Below are positions 1 to 7,009 of a stretch of DNA of 13,704 nucleotides, piece after piece (the stretch's first letter is position 1; every line of letters starts with the position of its first letter). This DNA is from an uncultured Chthoniobacterales bacterium (lineage in GTDB: Bacteria > Verrucomicrobiota > Verrucomicrobiia > Chthoniobacterales > UBA10450), in contig CATPAT010000019.1 of NCBI GenBank assembly GCA_955652155.1, positions 1-13,704 on the forward strand, given 5' to 3'. A model generated the notes under the pieces. The model saw only the letters and a list, made by a program, of their open reading frames with translations. It searched no databases and had not been told where the DNA came from. Made by a program: the position numbers and the translations under genes.

Positions 1-1244
1 ACTCCATGACGCGTCCGCCCGATGTGAAGGAAATCGAGAAAGACATCGAACGAATCCGACTCGAAAAAGAAGCCGCCATCAAAGCCCAGGATTTCGAAAA
101 GGCCGCATCACTTCGCGACAAGGAAAAGCAGACCAAGGAAAAACTAGATTCCATTTTGCAGAAGTGGCGTCAGGAGCGGGAAGAAAAGGAAGTGCTCGTG
201 ACCGCCGACGACATGATGCACATCATTTCGAAAGTTACCGGAGTTCCGCTGCAACGAATGGAGCAAGCCGAGACCGAGAAGCTCCTCAAGATGGAAGAAG
301 AGCTGAAGGGCAAAGTCATTGGTCAGGATGAAGCGGTCACAGCGATTTCGAAAGCGCTGCGTCGCAGCCGCGCCGATTTGAAAGATCCGCGCCGTCCGAT
401 CGGTTCGTTCATTTTCCTCGGACCAACCGGCGTCGGGAAAACCTTTCTCGCCCAGAAGCTCGCCGAATTCATGTTTGGCGATCGTGACGCACTGATTCAG
501 ATCGACATGTCGGAGTACATGGAAAAATTCACCGCGTCGCGCTTGATCGGTTCGCCTCCGGGTTACGTCGGCTACGAGGAAGGCGGTCAGCTTTCCGAAG
601 CGGTGCGACGCCGGCCGTATTCGGTCGTGCTCTTTGACGAAATTGAAAAAGCGCATCCGGACGTGATGCATCTGCTCCTGCAGATTCTCGAAGAAGGTAA
701 AATAACCGACTCGTTAGGCCGGAAGATCGAATTCCGGAATAAAATCATCATTATGACGTAGAATGTCGGCGCCGAGCTGCTGAAAAAGCAGACGACTATG
801 GGTTTTGGCGCGCCGCGCGAAGGTCACGATTACGATTCGATGCGGGAAAAGATTTTGGAGGAGACCAAACGCGTCTTTAAGCCGGAGTTTCTCAATCGCC
901 TCGACGAAATCACCGTCTTTCACTCGCTCGAAAAATCGCATCTCTTACAGATTGTCGATCTTGAAGTGGAGAAGGTGAAGATTCGCCTCAAAGCGAAACA
1001 AGTGGAGATCGTTCTGGACAACCTGGCCCACGAGTTTGTGATCGAGAAAGGTTACGATCCGAATTACGGGGCCCGGCCGATGCGACGCGCGGTCGAGCGC
1101 TTCCTGGAAGACCCGCTGGCGGAAGAGATTCTGCGCGGCAATGTCAAAGCTGGCTCCAAAGTCCACGTCACCGCCAAAGATGGACAACTCGTTTTTCAAT
1201 CCGACGTGCCGAAGACGAAGCTGGCGGAGCCAATCGCTGAATAG
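1..1244 (+). pseudogene. clpC: ClpC-type AAA+ unfoldase, C-terminal half, interrupted by an in-frame TAG
   Basis: The gene runs off the left edge; the ATG at 6 is internal. What is visible is the ClpC middle and second ATPase module. A UVR-like coiled coil spans about residues 10-50 counted from that ATG. Walker A GPTGVGKT is at 139-146, a GYVGYEEGG pore loop at 186-194 and Walker B VVLFDE at 207-212. A TAG at 759-761 then replaces the residue expected to be Ser in the conserved MTSN sensor-1 motif (TCG to TAG is one change). The same frame continues with NVGAELL, an MGF tripeptide at 798-806 matching the ClpP-docking loop of ClpC, and a GAR sensor-2 motif near 1068, then stops at TAG 1242-1244. 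ClpC unfolds substrates for ClpP in the cytoplasm. If the stop is real, the C-terminal part of the second module is lost unless there is suppression. A sequencing or assembly error is an equally good explanation. Confidence 0.9.
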
Positions 1245-1277
1245 AGCGAAGCGAGCTGCCGGCGCGTCGTCTGATTG

Positions 1278-3077
1278 ATGTCGTCCCGGCATTGGTTGTT
1301 CGCACTGGTCCTGCTCGTCGCAACCTTGCTGGTTTATCAGCCGGCGTGGAATGGAAAGCCGATCTGGGATGACGAAATTCACATCACAACGCCAGAGCTG
1401 CGCTCATCGCATGGCTTAACGCGAATCTGGACCGATCTTTCGGCCTCGCCGCAGTACTATCCGCTTCTCCACACGATTTTTTGGGTGGAGTACAAACTTT
1501 GGGACGGCTGGCCGCTGCCCTACCACCTCGTCACCATTCTACTTCATGCAACCTTAGCGCTTCTCTTGTTCCAGATCTTACGCCGGCTCAACGTCCCGGG
1601 CGCGTGGCTAGGGGCGGCGATTTTCGCGCTCCACCCGGTCCACGTCGAATCGGTCGCGTGGTTATCCGAAGTTAAGAACACTCTTTCCGGAGCGCTCGCC
1701 GCCGCGGCAACGTTGGCTTACCTCAAATACGACAAAGATCGACAACTTACGGCCTACTTTCTGGCGTTCGCCCTTTTCGTTGCTGCTCTGATGACCAAAA
1801 CCGCCATCGTAACTTTACCGATCGTGCTGTTAATCGTCTTCTGGTGGAAACGCGGACAGCTCGCATGGGAGCGCGACTTTAAACCGCTGGTTCCGTTTTT
1901 TGGCGTCGCGATTGTCGCCGGGATCGTCACGGTCTGGGTAGAGCAAAAATTTTGTGTCGAGCGTGGCGAGACGTTTGATTTTTCTCTACTCGATAGATTG
2001 CTGATCGCGGGCCGATTGTTTTGGTTTTACTTGGGAAAGCTCTTCTGGCCCACGGATCTGACCATCATTTATCCGCGCTGGCAGATCAGCGAGAGTGTCT
2101 GGTGGCAATATCTTTTTCCAATCGCGGCTCTGGCACTGTTGGTCGGATTGTGGATCGCGCGCCGAAAATCCCGCGGCCCGCTTGCGGCGGTGCTTTGTTT
2201 TGCGGCAATGCTTTTTCCGGTGCTCGGATTTTTCAATCTTTCTTATTTCATGTCCTGCCCGCCGCCAGGCCATCAGTTCGCGATATTCCGGGCAGATCAC
2301 TTTCAATATCTCGCCGACACCGCCGTGATCACTCTCATCGCCTCCGGGGCGGGTTGGTTGTGGGCGCGAATGCAGACGCGGCATCGCCCGCTCTTCTCCA
2401 CCGGCGTTGTGGCAGGGTTAGGGCTGCTCGCCAGTCTGACTTGGGCGCAAAGCCGCAATTATCGTGACACCGAAAGTTGTTTTCGCGATGTAATATCTAA
2501 AAATCCAAACTCCGCGACCGCGCACAATAATCTTGGTAACGCGTTACTTCGGAAAGGCTCAACCGATGAAGCGGTCGCTCATTTTGAGAAGACCCTGAAA
2601 ATCGAACCGAATTATCAATTTGGGCAATACAATCTCGGTGCTGCTCTAGTCCAGAAAGGAGACGCTGCTGCCGCGATTCCTCATTTGAAATCCGCCCTGG
2701 CCGCCAATCCGAACCATTCCAAAGCCTACTACAGTTTGGCGACTGCCCTTGCCCAGCGCGGCCAGGCTGATCAAGCGATCGAATATTATGAGCGCGCACT
2801 GAAGCTGGAGCCTGATTTTCCCGACGCCCACACCAATCTCGCCAATCTGTTGCTCGAAAGAGGAGAGAACGAGGCGGCATTGACCCATTACCGAAAGGCG
2901 GTCGAACTTCAGCCGAACAATCCCGGCGCGCATTACAACCTTGGCGTCGGTTTGGTGCGCAAGGGCGAATCTGATTCGGCGATCGCCGAGTTGCGAATCG
3001 CTCTCCAACTTGATCCCGCCTACCCGGATGCCGAACCACTGCTTCGCGATCTTCTGGCGCGAAAAACGCAGCCGTAA
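1278..3077 (+). CDS. Polytopic membrane glycosyltransferase-like protein with C-terminal TPR repeats (TMTC/PMT-like)
   Basis: This is a protein of about 599 residues. The N-terminal two thirds hold many hydrophobic segments. Near residue 30 is a WDDE acidic motif after the first membrane helix, and near 119-137 is an HPVHVESVAW...NTLSG stretch; both are typical of the TMTC/O-mannosyltransferase-like (GT-C) superfamily. From about residue 410 come five 34-residue TPR units, each with the N-x-G/A-x-x-L and A-x-x-x-Y/F-x-x-A-L pattern, and a partial sixth. By family, such proteins may use a lipid-linked sugar to glycosylate exported proteins, with TPRs binding partners; donor and acceptor cannot be read from the sequence. 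The start is ATG 1278, though a TTG directly before it (1275) is also in frame; no good Shine-Dalgarno is seen. It lies 33 bases after clpC and converges on xerC. Confidence 0.85.
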   Translation: MSSRHWLFALVLLVATLLVYQPAWNGKPIWDDEIHITTPELRSSHGLTRIWTDLSASPQYYPLLHTIFWVEYKLWDGWPLPYHLVTILLHATLALLLFQILRRLNVPGAWLGAAIFALHPVHVESVAWLSEVKNTLSGALAAAATLAYLKYDKDRQLTAYFLAFALFVAALMTKTAIVTLPIVLLIVFWWKRGQLAWERDFKPLVPFFGVAIVAGIVTVWVEQKFCVERGETFDFSLLDRLLIAGRLFWFYLGKLFWPTDLTIIYPRWQISESVWWQYLFPIAALALLVGLWIARRKSRGPLAAVLCFAAMLFPVLGFFNLSYFMSCPPPGHQFAIFRADHFQYLADTAVITLIASGAGWLWARMQTRHRPLFSTGVVAGLGLLASLTWAQSRNYRDTESCFRDVISKNPNSATAHNNLGNALLRKGSTDEAVAHFEKTLKIEPNYQFGQYNLGAALVQKGDAAAAIPHLKSALAANPNHSKAYYSLATALAQRGQADQAIEYYERALKLEPDFPDAHTNLANLLLERGENEAALTHYRKAVELQPNNPGAHYNLGVGLVRKGESDSAIAELRIALQLDPAYPDAEPLLRDLLARKTQP

Positions 3078-3099
3078 AAGTCACGCGGTTAAGCGCGTG
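3076..3099 (-). terminator. Possible intrinsic terminator of xerC
   Basis: A perfect 6-bp stem, CACGCG (3082-3087) with CGCGTG (3094-3099), has a 6-base loop. Read on the minus strand it is followed two bases later by TTTT (the A run at 3076-3079). It overlaps the xerC stop codon and lies in the 11-base gap between two convergent genes. The stem is short and the T-tract weak, so termination is a plausible inference only. Confidence 0.35.
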
Positions 3100-3997
3100 G
3101 ATGCGCCTCGGCGTAGGCTTTCTTCAAGCGCTCGACTGTGACGTGCGTGTATATTTGCGTCGTTGAAAGACTGGCGTGGCCGAGCAGCGCCTGCACGCTC
3201 CGCAGGTCCGCGCCGCGATCGAGCATGTGGGTGGCAAAACTATGGCGAAGTTTGTGCGGGCTGATCGAAATTGGAATCGAAGTGTGCCGTAAATAACGTT
3301 TCAAGATCAGCCAGATCGATCGCGGTGAAATTCGTTTCCGTGATTTGTTAATGAAGAGCGCTTCGGAATGCACCTTCGCGGCGGAGCGATATTTTTGGAC
3401 TGCCTCCAGCGCGGGTGCGCCAACCGGGCAAACGCGCTCTTTGCGGCCTTTTCCAAAAACGCGCACCGATTCGGTGTAAAGATCGACATCTTCTACGTCG
3501 AGCGCGGCCAGCTCACTCAATCGCAGACCGCTGCTGTAAAAAAGCTCCATGGCCGCGACGTCGCGGAGCGGCATCCATTCCGGCGCGGCGCGTTGCTTTG
3601 CCACCCGCAGCGGCGCGCTGAGTAATTCTTCGATTTGTTGGCGCGTCAACACCAGCGGCAATTTCTTTTCTACCTTTGGGAGTTGTAGTTGCCGCACCGG
3701 ATCGATCCGAAGTTTCTTTCGATCGGCCAGGAATTTGTAAAACGCGCGCAGCGCCGAGAACTGTAAACGTACATAGGAGCGCGCCTGGCCCCGCTTCATG
3801 ATCCCGAAGAGATAATCGCGAAAATCGTCCGGCGTACATTGCTTCCACGGCATTTGATTTTGTCCGCGGAACGCGCGCAGTGCCTGCCGATAAGCCTTCA
3901 GCGTTCGGGGGGAGGCGTTTCGTTCGATCGCGAGGTAACGCAGAAATTCTTCAGCGAGATTGTCTTTCTTCGTCGCGACGCTGGTGTCTTTTGTCAT
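3089..3997 (-). CDS. xerC: Tyrosine recombinase XerC/XerD
   Basis: This 302-residue protein has the usual XerC/D length. An N-terminal SAM-like core-binding domain covers about residues 12-95, followed by the catalytic domain. The full catalytic set is visible: R159 in SGLRLSELAAL, K183 in the GKGRKER beta-hairpin, H248 and R251 in HKLRHSFATH, H274 in LLGHASLSTT and the nucleophile Y283 in QIYTHV. Xer recombinases resolve chromosome dimers at dif sites together with FtsK. XerC rather than XerD is my preference by general resemblance, and only moderately certain. No integrase-like flanks, att sites or cargo are seen, so a housekeeping role is more likely than a phage role. It lies 30 bases downstream of the lipoprotein gene on the same strand, and the two may be cotranscribed. 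Confidence 0.9.
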   Translation of the reverse strand: MTKDTSVATKKDNLAEEFLRYLAIERNASPRTLKAYRQALRAFRGQNQMPWKQCTPDDFRDYLFGIMKRGQARSYVRLQFSALRAFYKFLADRKKLRIDPVRQLQLPKVEKKLPLVLTRQQIEELLSAPLRVAKQRAAPEWMPLRDVAAMELFYSSGLRLSELAALDVEDVDLYTESVRVFGKGRKERVCPVGAPALEAVQKYRSAAKVHSEALFINKSRKRISPRSIWLILKRYLRHTSIPISISPHKLRHSFATHMLDRGADLRSVQALLGHASLSTTQIYTHVTVERLKKAYAEAHPRA

Positions 3998-4027
3998 GTC
4001 GAGCGGAAACGCCCGTCCGGCTCGGAC

Positions 4028-4525
4028 CTAAAATTGCGGCTCCGGTTTCTCGATCATGTAACGGGTCTGAGCCGCATCAGCCCGGCCGCTCATCTGGGTT
4101 TTGAAAATCGGCGGCGGATTGGTTGAGACGACTTCGAAGTCCTTCAGGATAAATTCAGGATAAACCCGATTGCTCGCCGGTTCGTAGACTTTGTCGCCGC
4201 TGAAGGTCCCGTAAAGCTTGTACTCGTAATTGTTGTCCGAACCGAACTTCAACGCCGCGCGATCGGGCGCGAGTTTTTGTTTTTCATTCAACATCACGAG
4301 CTGCGCCGTGTTCCAAGGCTGGTTCGGTCGTCGGACATAGCCCCAAAACTTGAAGTCCGGCTTAAAATAACGCCGCCCGATATAATAATCGCCCGCCGGC
4401 TCGGCCGCGATTCGCTGCGCCATGGCAATCTTCGCGTTTTGAATGCCGCTCGGTTCGGTTTGGCAGCCGGCAGAAAAGAGAAGCGCAGTCGCGAAAAAAA
4501 CCGGTTTTGCTCGCAAGATTGACAT
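4028..4525 (-). CDS. Small putative lipoprotein, function unknown
   Basis: This is a 165-residue protein. The open frame extends upstream to 4933, but that part overlaps the divergent 87-residue gene and has no protein-like character. The start chosen is ATG 4523-4525, where a lipoprotein signal begins: basic MSILRAK, a hydrophobic run, then SAGC with Cys21 as the likely lipidation site. The GGAAG immediately before the ATG is too close to be an ideal ribosome site. The mature part is rich in aromatic and charged residues (DYYIGRRYFKPDFKFWGYVRRP; NYEYKLYGTFSGDKVYEP) and looks like a beta-rich envelope protein. I recognise no family. It stops with TAG, which matters for interpreting the TAG in clpC. 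Confidence 0.75.
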   Translation of the reverse strand: MSILRAKPVFFATALLFSAGCQTEPSGIQNAKIAMAQRIAAEPAGDYYIGRRYFKPDFKFWGYVRRPNQPWNTAQLVMLNEKQKLAPDRAALKFGSDNNYEYKLYGTFSGDKVYEPASNRVYPEFILKDFEVVSTNPPPIFKTQMSGRADAAQTRYMIEKPEPQF

Positions 4526-4580
4526 CTTCCAGGATCGACATCTACTCAGCTCTACGACCCGCGCAATCCCGCGTTTCTTT

Positions 4581-4608
4581 TTGCATCGCACTGCGCCGTC
4601 CGTAAAAT
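4581..4608 (+). promoter_or_regulatory. Candidate sigma70-like promoter for the mla operon
   Basis: TAAAAT at 4603-4608 matches the -10 consensus at five of six positions. TTGCAT at 4581-4586 is a weak -35 with a 16-base spacer. It lies in the 93-base divergent gap before the first gene of the operon. The predicted transcript start would fall only a few bases before ATG 4619, giving an almost leaderless message, which lowers confidence. Confidence 0.25.
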
Positions 4609-4618
4609 TTGAGGCCAG

Positions 4619-4882
4619 ATGCTGGAATTGGAAGTTTACGCCGCCGGTCTTTGCGATCTGGACAAGATCTTGGAGCTCGACCATCAGTTGGCCGCGATCC
4701 CGGGTCTGCGCTACAAAGTCGATCGCAACCACAACTTGGTTTATCTCGAGCTCGATCAACCCACCATCACCTTTCGCGAGATTCGCGCGATCTTTCGCAA
4801 ACTCGCGCTCGATCCGCATTTCATCGGCGCAATTCCGGGAGAGCTTCGCCCAAAAACAAAAACGCAGCCGCTGGGTGTCTAA
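4619..4882 (+). CDS. 87-residue hypothetical protein, ferredoxin-like (HMA-like) topology
   Basis: The start ATG 4619 has a GAGG at 4611-4614. The protein reads as a beta-alpha-beta-beta-alpha-beta pattern: strand LELEVYAAGL, helix DLDKILELDHQLAAIPG, strands LRYKVDRN and LVYLELDQP, helix TFREIRAIFRKLALDP, and strand HFIGAIPGEL. This is the order of HMA/ACT-type ferredoxin-like domains, but there is no CxxC metal site. It has no signal peptide or membrane segment, so it should be cytoplasmic. It is the first gene of the mla operon, 10 bases before mlaE. I do not recognise a named family. A regulatory or assembly role for the transporter is inferred from position alone. The usual small cytoplasmic partner in other bacteria is the STAS protein MlaB, and this protein does not look like a STAS domain. 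Confidence 0.75.
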   Translation: MLELEVYAAGLCDLDKILELDHQLAAIPGLRYKVDRNHNLVYLELDQPTITFREIRAIFRKLALDPHFIGAIPGELRPKTKTQPLGV

Positions 4883-4892
4883 ACAACAGCAA

Positions 4893-5690
4893 ATGTTCGT
4901 TCGATTCTTTAACGCGCTGGGAGGACCACTCATTCGGTTCGTTCAGTACTTGGGCGAGGTGGTCTTCCTGGCCGCGGACACGTTCCGCTCACTTTTTACT
5001 CATCGGTTGCGCTGGAAATTATTTCTCAATCAAATTGTCGAGATCGGATTGCTTTCGCAATTAGTCGTCGTAATCACGGGTGGATTCACCGGCGCGGTTT
5101 TTACCGCCCAGACCTATTTCCAGTTTCACAAGATCGGAATGGGCTCGGCCGTGGGCGCGGTCGTGTCGGTCGCAATCCTCCGCGAGTTAGGACCGGTCTT
5201 GACTGCGTTAATGGTGACGGGTCGCGTCGGTGCAGCCATGTCGGCGGAGATCGGAACCATGAAAGTGACCGAGCAAATCGACGCGTTGCGGGCGCTGGCA
5301 GTTTATCCGACCGATTATCTGGTCGTGCCGCGCGCGCTCGCCATGATGGTCTCGATGCCGTTGCTCGTGGCCGAATGCATCGCCGTGGGCATCGCGGTCG
5401 GCTATTTCGTTGCGATTTTTTTGCTCGAAGTAAACGGGACCTATTACATGGCGAACATGGTGCGCTGGACCCGAAGTCGCGACATCATCATGGGCCTTTC
5501 GAAAGCGTTTTGCTTCGGCATTCTGATTGTCTTCATCAGTTGCCACAAAGGATTGACCGCACGCGAAGGTGCGGTCGGGGTCGGCCGCGCCACGACCGAA
5601 GCCGTTGTCAACGCCTCGCTCGCCGTTTTGATCAGCAACTTTTTCCTGACCATGCTGCTCAACATCATTTACCCGGCGGGCTATCAATGA
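4893..5690 (+). CDS. mlaE: MlaE-family ABC transporter permease
   Basis: This is a protein of 265 residues, normal for MlaE. The open frame extends upstream to 4443 but the family begins at MFVRFFNALGG, so ATG 4893 is chosen. It shows the MlaE hallmark from about residue 98 to 139 (ELGPVLTAL, GRVGAAMSAEIGTM, VTEQIDALRALAVYP), which forms the coupling region contacting the ATPase, and about five or six hydrophobic segments. In the inner membrane, MlaE dimers with MlaF and an MlaD hexamer move phospholipids between inner and outer membranes. It starts 10 bases after the 87-residue gene without a clear Shine-Dalgarno, suggesting translational coupling. Its TGA overlaps the ATG of the next gene (ATGA), which is a transposase and not mlaF. 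Confidence 0.93.
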   Translation: MFVRFFNALGGPLIRFVQYLGEVVFLAADTFRSLFTHRLRWKLFLNQIVEIGLLSQLVVVITGGFTGAVFTAQTYFQFHKIGMGSAVGAVVSVAILRELGPVLTALMVTGRVGAAMSAEIGTMKVTEQIDALRALAVYPTDYLVVPRALAMMVSMPLLVAECIAVGIAVGYFVAIFLLEVNGTYYMANMVRWTRSRDIIMGLSKAFCFGILIVFISCHKGLTAREGAVGVGRATTEAVVNASLAVLISNFFLTMLLNIIYPAGYQ

Positions 5691-6145
5691 GCCTCGGCAA
5701 ACCGCCACGTTTGGATCAAGTGTTTCAGAAATATGACCCGCCGGTCTATTTTGTAACGTTGTGCACAAATAGTCGGCGCCAACTGTTGGGGAACGATGCA
5801 GTTCATTCTGAAGTCGTCGAGTACGGCTGCGAATCAGCGAGACGTGGGATCGCACTGGGCCGCTATGTAATTTTGCCCGATCACATTCATTTGTTTGCTA
5901 CGGGTGATGTTGATTTTGATCTGGGCAGATGGATACGCGGTCTTAAGCGAGTTGTAGCTGCCGCCGTCTCTGGCTGCAGGAGTGGACTTTGGCAGCGTGG
6001 GTTCTTCGATCATCTCATCCGAAGCAGCGAGAGTTATTCGGAGAAATGGGATTACGTTCTTGAAAATCCAGTCCGAGCTGGACTGGTCTCCTCCGCTGAT
6101 AAGTGGCCGTTCCAAGGAGAGATTGTCCCCATCGACCACGAATGA
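5687..6145 (+). CDS. REP-associated tyrosine transposase (RAYT, Y1/HUH family)
   Basis: This is a 152-residue protein; the start is ATG 5687, overlapping the mlaE stop. It has the Y1 transposase layout. YFVTLCTNSRR is at residues 21-31. The HUH metal motif DHIHLF has H66 and H68. LWQRGFFDHLIRS is at about 101-112, and the nucleophile Tyr123 lies in WDYVLENPVRAGLV, the RAYT signature. It ends in WPFQGEIV as is common in this group. RAYTs nick single-stranded REP DNA and are domesticated single-copy enzymes thought to spread REP palindromes, not classical insertion sequences. No terminal IS ends are seen. Residues about 89-98 (VVAAAVSGCR) are encoded by a REP-like palindrome, between the two catalytic motifs. 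Its stop overlaps an ATG of the mlaF frame, so it is embedded in the mla operon with both junctions in overlap. The gene appears intact. Confidence 0.9.
   Translation: MSLGKPPRLDQVFQKYDPPVYFVTLCTNSRRQLLGNDAVHSEVVEYGCESARRGIALGRYVILPDHIHLFATGDVDFDLGRWIRGLKRVVAAAVSGCRSGLWQRGFFDHLIRSSESYSEKWDYVLENPVRAGLVSSADKWPFQGEIVPIDHE
5954..5979 (+). repeat. REP-like palindrome inside the RAYT coding region
   Basis: It begins with the tetranucleotide GTAG (5954-5957), then stem CTGCCGCC (5958-5965), loop GTCTCT (5966-5971) and GGCTGCAG (5972-5979), an 8-bp stem with one mismatch. A GTAG head followed by a hairpin is the recognised signature of RAYT-associated REPs. The 25 bases 5950-5974 recur exactly, inverted, at 6183-6207; after one mismatch, four more bases match (29 of 30). 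Confidence 0.8.
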
Positions 6146-7002
6146 ACGATTCTCTTAGAAATTTAAACCAGGGACCTCTGCCGCCAGAGACGGCGGCAGC
6201 TACAACTGCCGCGTCGCCAGATCGACAGAACGGGTCGATGATTGCCGTGCATGGGCTGGTGAAAACAATTGGTGCGCAGGAAATTCTGCGCGGTGTCGAT
6301 CTCGACGTCGGGCGCGGCGAGACGCTCGCCATTATTGGGCGCAGCGGCGGTGGCAAAAGCGTTTTGCTCAAGCATCTCATCGGTTTGATGCGGCCGGACG
6401 CGGGCGAAATCTGGATTGAAGGTCAAAATATTATCGACATGAGCGAGCGTAATCTCGCGTCGATTCGCCAAAAGGTTGGTATTCTTTTTCAAGGCAGCGC
6501 CCTTTTCGATTCGATGACGGTGGCGGAGAACATTGCATTTCCGTTACGCGAAGCCGGCGAACGCGACCCGACAGTTCTGCGCAAACGCGTTAGCGAGATG
6601 CTCGAAGTGATGGAGCTGCAGGGACAGGAAGAAAAAATGCCGGTGAATTTGAGCGGCGGAATGAAAAAGCGCGTCGGCCTCGCGCGCTCCATTATTCGTC
6701 AGCCATCGTGTATTCTTTATGACGAGCCGACCTCCGGACTCGATCCGGTCGTTTCCGATTCCATCAATCGTCTGATCCGCCGATTGCAGCAGCGTCTCGG
6801 CGTGACCGGAATCGTCGTGACCCATGACATGAAAAACGCGTTTCACGTCGCTGATCGCATTGCCTATCTGCACGAAGGAAAGATTTACTTTCAAGGAGCG
6901 CCGGAAGAATTGCGGCAATCACCGGATCACATTCTCCAGGATTTTCTGCTTGGTCGATCGGACGAACAGTTGACCCCGAAAGCGTTCGGGGTCGAGAATT
7001 GA
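6142..7002 (+). CDS. mlaF: MlaF-type ABC transporter ATP-binding protein
   Basis: ATPase of the Mla lipid transporter on the cytoplasmic face. Counting from ATG 6142 (286 residues): Walker A GRSGGGKS 66-73, Q-loop Q117, signature LSGGM 170-174, Walker B ILYDEP with E195, and H-loop H228 in VVTHDM. The domain itself starts at MIAVHGLVK, residue 33 (ATG 6238), which gives 254 residues, closer to the family length. The 32 residues before it are low in complexity, and residues about 13-22 (LPPETAAATT) come from an inverted REP, so the true start may be 6238. I keep 6142 because it overlaps the transposase stop (ATGA) and offers coupling. No strong Shine-Dalgarno supports either start. Downstream, mlaD follows after 7 bases. 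Confidence 0.92.
   Translation: MNDSLRNLNQGPLPPETAAATTAASPDRQNGSMIAVHGLVKTIGAQEILRGVDLDVGRGETLAIIGRSGGGKSVLLKHLIGLMRPDAGEIWIEGQNIIDMSERNLASIRQKVGILFQGSALFDSMTVAENIAFPLREAGERDPTVLRKRVSEMLEVMELQGQEEKMPVNLSGGMKKRVGLARSIIRQPSCILYDEPTSGLDPVVSDSINRLIRRLQQRLGVTGIVVTHDMKNAFHVADRIAYLHEGKIYFQGAPEELRQSPDHILQDFLLGRSDEQLTPKAFGVEN
6178..6203 (-). repeat. REP palindrome after the RAYT gene, within the 5' mlaF frame
   Basis: Read on the minus strand it is GTAG (6203-6200), then a perfect 8-bp stem CTGCCGCC / GGCGGCAG around the 6-base loop GTCTCT. On the plus strand the arms are 6178-6185 and 6192-6199. It is the better-formed, inverted partner of the copy at 5954-5979, about 200 bases apart, giving the head-to-head arrangement of a BIME-like pair flanking the transposase catalytic Tyr region. 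Confidence 0.85.
6972..6993 (+). promoter_or_regulatory. Strong hairpin at the mlaF-mlaD junction
   Basis: GACCCCGAA (6972-6980) and TTCGGGGTC (6985-6993) form a perfect 9-bp, GC-rich stem with the 4-base loop AGCG. It falls in the last codons of mlaF, ending 16 bases before the mlaD ATG. No T-tract follows, so it is not a typical terminator. It could stabilise mRNA or modulate mlaD translation; the structure is seen, the role is inferred. Confidence 0.5.
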
Positions 7003-7009
7003 AAGCGAA

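Noticed and set aside
759..761. TAG as a recoded sense codon (alternative genetic code)
   Set aside because: TAG ends clpC at 1242 and the lipoprotein gene at 4028, and no other gene in the window contains an in-frame TAG.
3681..3700. AGTTGTAG followed by TTGCCGCACC, resembling the first half of the REP element
   Set aside because: It lies in xerC codons, has several mismatches and no second stem arm, so it is probably chance similarity.
3089..3997. xerC as an integrase of a prophage or genomic island
   Set aside because: No att-like repeats, tRNA, phage or cargo genes nearby, and the length and motifs fit a housekeeping Xer recombinase.
4519..4548. Perfect TTGACA hexamer as a plus-strand -35 box
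   Set aside because: No acceptable -10 box at 16-18 bases (CTACTC or TACTCA), and it overlaps the lipoprotein start codon.
4526..4933. N-terminal 136-residue extension of the lipoprotein frame
   Set aside because: It overlaps the divergent 87-residue gene and mlaE start, lacks protein-like features, and the lipoprotein signal begins at 4525.
5208..5855. Long minus-strand open frame opposite mlaE and the transposase
   Set aside because: Shadow of strong coding bias on the plus strand; composition is not protein-like and it overlaps two well-recognised genes.
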